Assembly (NCBI GenBank): GCA_036557185.1
Contig: DATBHZ010000177.1
Location: 1-16,419 of the forward strand
Source of the DNA: DATBHZ01 sp036557185
GTDB taxonomy: Bacteria; Actinomycetota; Acidimicrobiia; IMCC26256; JAENVU01
Direction of reading: 5' to 3'
DNA: 16,419 bases
The translations under genes and the position numbers were made by a program. The notes below the pieces were generated by a model. That model searched no databases. It was not told where the DNA came from and saw nothing but the letters and a program-made list of their open reading frames with translations. This document shows positions 13,865-16,419 of this stretch, in pieces. Positions within the stretch are counted from its first letter, which is position 1. Each line of letters opens with the position of its first letter.

Positions 13865-15439
13865 TCATCCGTTCAATCTTGCGTAGATGCCCTTGTTTTG
13901 TTTGTACATCGCGCGGAACTCCTTGGCGATCTCTCGGTAGAGCGCGCACGTCGACGGCTCCGGCTCGAACGTCTGCGTCACCTTGACGCTGCGGGCGAGC
14001 TCGGCGAACGACGAACGCTGCAACCCGACGATCCCCAGGAACGCGGCACCGCGCACGTTCGCCGATTGCGGGTCCTCGACCTGCTCCACGGTACGCCCGA
14101 GCGCGTCGGCGTGGATGCGGCACCACAGCTCCGAGCGCGCGCCCCCGCCGATGGCACGGATTGGTTCCAGGCGCCGCTTGGTGAAGTGCTCGACGGCGTG
14201 CAGGAGCCACGCCGAGTTGAACGCCACGCCCTCGAACACGGCCCGCACCTGGTCGGCTCGTGAGGTGCCGAGCGACAGGTTCGACCACGCGGCGCGGACC
14301 GTGTGATCGTCGACGGGCGTGCGCTCGCCGTTGAGCCACGGCGTGAAGATGACGCCGCTGCTCCCCGGTGGCGCGGAAGCAGCCAGCTCGTTGATGCGCT
14401 CCAACGCGTCCGGCGGTGCGGGCTCGGGGTCCAGGGCGTCGCGCGGCCACAGGACCTGATCGCGCAACCAGTTGATGCACCCTCCGGCGGTCTCCTGATC
14501 GTTGCCCGCGACGAAGCGGTCCGGGATCGCCGAGGGGACCGACGCGACCCGGCGGAACAAGTCCGTCTTCTTGAAGGGGACGTGGCACGTGATCCACGAC
14601 GACGTGCCCAGGTACAGGTGCGCCGCGAAGTCGTCGACCGCGCCGGACCCCAGCGTCGCGGACTGCACGTCGGGTGTCCCGCCGACGACGGGCACCCCCG
14701 CGCGGATACCAAGGTCGTCGGCCGCGGCCGCCTGAACCTCGCCGATCACGTCGACGGACCGCACGATGTCGGGCAGCATCGAGCGTCGCAGATGCGAGAT
14801 CGCGAGCAGCTTCGGGTCGTAGTCGACGTGCGACAGATCACGGTTGTCGGTCACCCAGTGCCCGGCGATCGAGTCAACCGTCGACACGGCACGTCCCGTG
14901 AGGCGGAGGTTGAGGTAGTCCTTGGGCTCGAGGAACACCTTCGCGTCGCGGAACACGTCCGGCCGGTACTTGCGGATCCAGAGGATGTGCGCCACGGGAT
15001 CCTTGCCCGACGGGCCGGGCGCCCCTCCCGAGACACGGATCCACCGCGTGATCTTGCGGGGCTCGTAGCCCTGGACGACCACGCGTCCTCCGCACACGTC
15101 CGGCATGAATTCCGCGCCGCGCGCGTCCATCCAGATGAGCGCGTGCATCAGGTGCTCCCCCGCCTCGTTGACCGCGACGGTCCCCAGCCACTGCGCGGTG
15201 CTGCACACACCGATGACCGCATCTCGGGCGACCGCGCCGCGATCCATCATCCGTCGGGAGGCGGCGGAGACGGCATCCCACCACGCCTCCGGGTCCTGCT
15301 CGACGCCGCCGTCGGGAGTGAGGATCAGCGGTGTGGGCTCGTAGTCGCTGTCGACCACGGTGCCGTCGACGCCGACCAACGCGACCTTCGGCCCCGACGT
15401 CCCGAGGTCGATCGCGAGGACGCAATCGAGCCGGCTCAC
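13865..15439 (-). CDS. FGGY-family carbohydrate kinase (xylulokinase-like)
   Basis: The 524-residue ASKHA-fold kinase has the phosphate-1 motif AIDLGTSGPKVAL (9-21), LIWMDARG (101-108), the likely catalytic base D257 in GGTPDVQSATLGSG (253-266), and LYLGTSSWI (275-283). The C-terminal FGGY signature covers PWLNGERTPVDDHTVRAAW (367-385) and IGGGARSELWC (430-440). The length is normal for xylulokinases. The region that reads GQMHG in xylulokinase is AQWLG here (82-86), so the sugar is probably not xylulose. The GTG start overlaps the glmM stop in GTGA, and the downstream lyase begins three bases after its stop, so the three are coupled. It likely phosphorylates a polyol or sugar, but the substrate cannot be named. 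Confidence 0.88.
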   Translation of the reverse strand: MSRLDCVLAIDLGTSGPKVALVGVDGTVVDSDYEPTPLILTPDGGVEQDPEAWWDAVSAASRRMMDRGAVARDAVIGVCSTAQWLGTVAVNEAGEHLMHALIWMDARGAEFMPDVCGGRVVVQGYEPRKITRWIRVSGGAPGPSGKDPVAHILWIRKYRPDVFRDAKVFLEPKDYLNLRLTGRAVSTVDSIAGHWVTDNRDLSHVDYDPKLLAISHLRRSMLPDIVRSVDVIGEVQAAAADDLGIRAGVPVVGGTPDVQSATLGSGAVDDFAAHLYLGTSSWITCHVPFKKTDLFRRVASVPSAIPDRFVAGNDQETAGGCINWLRDQVLWPRDALDPEPAPPDALERINELAASAPPGSSGVIFTPWLNGERTPVDDHTVRAAWSNLSLGTSRADQVRAVFEGVAFNSAWLLHAVEHFTKRRLEPIRAIGGGARSELWCRIHADALGRTVEQVEDPQSANVRGAAFLGIVGLQRSSFAELARSVKVTQTFEPEPSTCALYREIAKEFRAMYKQNKGIYARLNG

Positions 15440-16419
15440 GTCCGTGCCCCGAGCTCGCGCGTGATCACTTCCTCCAAGCGGCGCACCGATGCCTCGGCCC
15501 GCCGCGCGTCCGCCGCCTCGACCATCACCCGCACGACGGGTTCGGTCCCCGACCGGCGGACGAGCACTCGGCCGTCGTTGCCCAGCTCGGCTTCGACCGA
15601 CCGCACCGTGTCGGCAACGGGAGCGGACGCGTCGAGTCCCTCGGGCCGCTCGACGCGCACGTTGGCGAGCACCTGCGGGAACTTGGTGACGACGCCTGCG
15701 AGCTTCGAAAGCGGGCGGCCGGCGCGCGTCACCGCCTCGAGCAGAAGGATCCCGGTCAGCGGACCGTCACCGGTCACCGCGTGGTCGCCGAAGATCACGT
15801 GCCCGGACTGCTCCCCGCCGAGCACGAGGTCGTGCTCCTCCATCGCCGCGAGCACGTGACGGTCCCCCACCGGCGTCTCGTAGACGGTGATGCCGCGCTG
15901 CTCGAGCGCTCGGCGCAGACCGAGGTTCGCCATGACCGTGGTCGCGATCGCGTCGTGACGCAGCCGGCCGCGGGCTTGGAGATCGATCGCCGCGATCGCC
16001 AGCGCGTGATCGCCGTCGACGATCTGACCGAGCTCGTCGATCGCGATGACGCGATCCGCGTCACCGTCGAATGCCAGGCCCGCGTCGGCACCGGAAGCGA
16101 GCACGGCCCGCGCAGCCACCTCCGGATGCGTCGAGCCGCAGCCGTCGTTGATGTTCGTTCCGTCGGGCGCGGCGTTCAGCACCTCGACCTGGGCGCCGAG
16201 CACCGTCAGCGCGCGTGGCGCGACCTCCGAGGCCGCGCCGTGCCCGCAGTCGACGACGAGCCGCAAACCCTGGAGCGGCGAGTCGCCGCCCACCGCTGCG
16301 ACGAGACGGCCGACATATGCCGCGCCCGCGTCGTCGGCGCTCGTCACCCTCCCGACCGCGCTTCCATCGCGCGCCGGGTGCGGGGCGTCGGAGCCCGACC
16401 CCGCGAGCAGGTCGCGCAG
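15436..16419 (-). CDS. glmM: Phosphoglucosamine mutase GlmM, 5' end cut by window edge
   Basis: Converts glucosamine-6-phosphate to glucosamine-1-phosphate for UDP-GlcNAc. The last 327 residues are visible. They contain VVDCGHGAASEVAP, the Mg-binding loop AFDGDADRVIAID (about 16090-16050), the sugar-specificity loop GGEQSGHVIF (about 15825-15796) and the phosphate-binding loop RRSGTEPVVRV (about 15560-15530). Full GlmM proteins have about 445-460 residues, so the N-terminal domain with the phosphoserine loop lies beyond position 16419. The frame is open to the edge without a preferred start; an internal GTG at 16347 is not the true start because homology continues before it. It is the first gene seen in the transcription unit, with glmS two genes later. 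Confidence 0.95.
   Translation of the reverse strand: MRDLLAGSGSDAPHPARDGSAVGRVTSADDAGAAYVGRLVAAVGGDSPLQGLRLVVDCGHGAASEVAPRALTVLGAQVEVLNAAPDGTNINDGCGSTHPEVAARAVLASGADAGLAFDGDADRVIAIDELGQIVDGDHALAIAAIDLQARGRLRHDAIATTVMANLGLRRALEQRGITVYETPVGDRHVLAAMEEHDLVLGGEQSGHVIFGDHAVTGDGPLTGILLLEAVTRAGRPLSKLAGVVTKFPQVLANVRVERPEGLDASAPVADTVRSVEAELGNDGRVLVRRSGTEPVVRVMVEAADARRAEASVRRLEEVITRELGART

Noticed and set aside
12446..15859. Two plus-strand open frames (605 and 518 codons) opposite the lyase, kinase and glmM genes
   Set aside because: They show the composition of reversed GC-rich codons and no family signatures, whereas the minus strand has strong motifs throughout.
1..16419. tRNA genes, CRISPR arrays, insertion sequences, prophage or attachment sites
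   Set aside because: I saw no cloverleaf-like stretch, no regularly spaced repeats, no transposase or integrase motif and no terminal repeats; the window is almost fully covered by protein genes.

Overview
This is a very GC-rich stretch in which every recognisable gene lies on the minus strand, so transcription runs from the right edge (16419) to the left edge (1). Both ends cut a gene: glmM at the right and groES at the left. The gene set and order (glmM, glmS, acpS, nnrE/D, alr, alpha/beta hydrolase, tsaE, tsaB, rimI, tsaD, then CIRCE-controlled groES) match the conserved neighbourhood I know from Actinomycetota such as Mycobacterium and Streptomyces. GTG starts and 4-base GTGA overlaps also fit a high-GC actinobacterium. 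An Acidimicrobiia-like lineage is my guess, not something the sequence proves.

Layout in the direction of transcription. (1) 16419-8987, amino-sugar supply with a two-gene insert: the C-terminal part of GlmM, an FGGY-family carbohydrate kinase, a sphingosine-1-phosphate-lyase-like PLP enzyme, and a 1150-residue GlmS almost twice the usual size. (2) 8979-5501, housekeeping: AcpS, the fused NAD(P)HX epimerase/dehydratase, a two-CBS-domain protein and alanine racemase. (3) 5504-3185: an alpha/beta hydrolase with an N-terminal membrane anchor, a P-loop sulfotransferase-like protein and a type-4 iron-sulfur uracil-DNA glycosylase. (4) 3185-435, the t6A tRNA-modification block: tsaE, tsaB, rimI and tsaD. 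(5) 434-1: a leader of about 150 bases with two tandem CIRCE operators and a likely promoter, then groES. groEL probably follows outside the window.

From glmM to tsaD no gap between genes exceeds about 25 bases and most genes touch or overlap, so all of these genes could sit on one long transcript. The only true intergenic region is the groES leader. GlmS and GlmM feed UDP-GlcNAc synthesis and Alr supplies D-alanine, so much of the cluster serves peptidoglycan precursors. TsaB/D/E make the t6A37 tRNA modification.

The two things most worth attention are the enlarged GlmS and the kinase/lyase pair. GlmS has about 147 residues inserted straight after its catalytic Cys2, a widened spacer after the second SIS domain, and about 196 unrecognised residues after the catalytic C-tail, yet its core catalytic residues are kept. 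The FGGY kinase and S1P-lyase-like genes are translationally coupled and sit between glmM and glmS.
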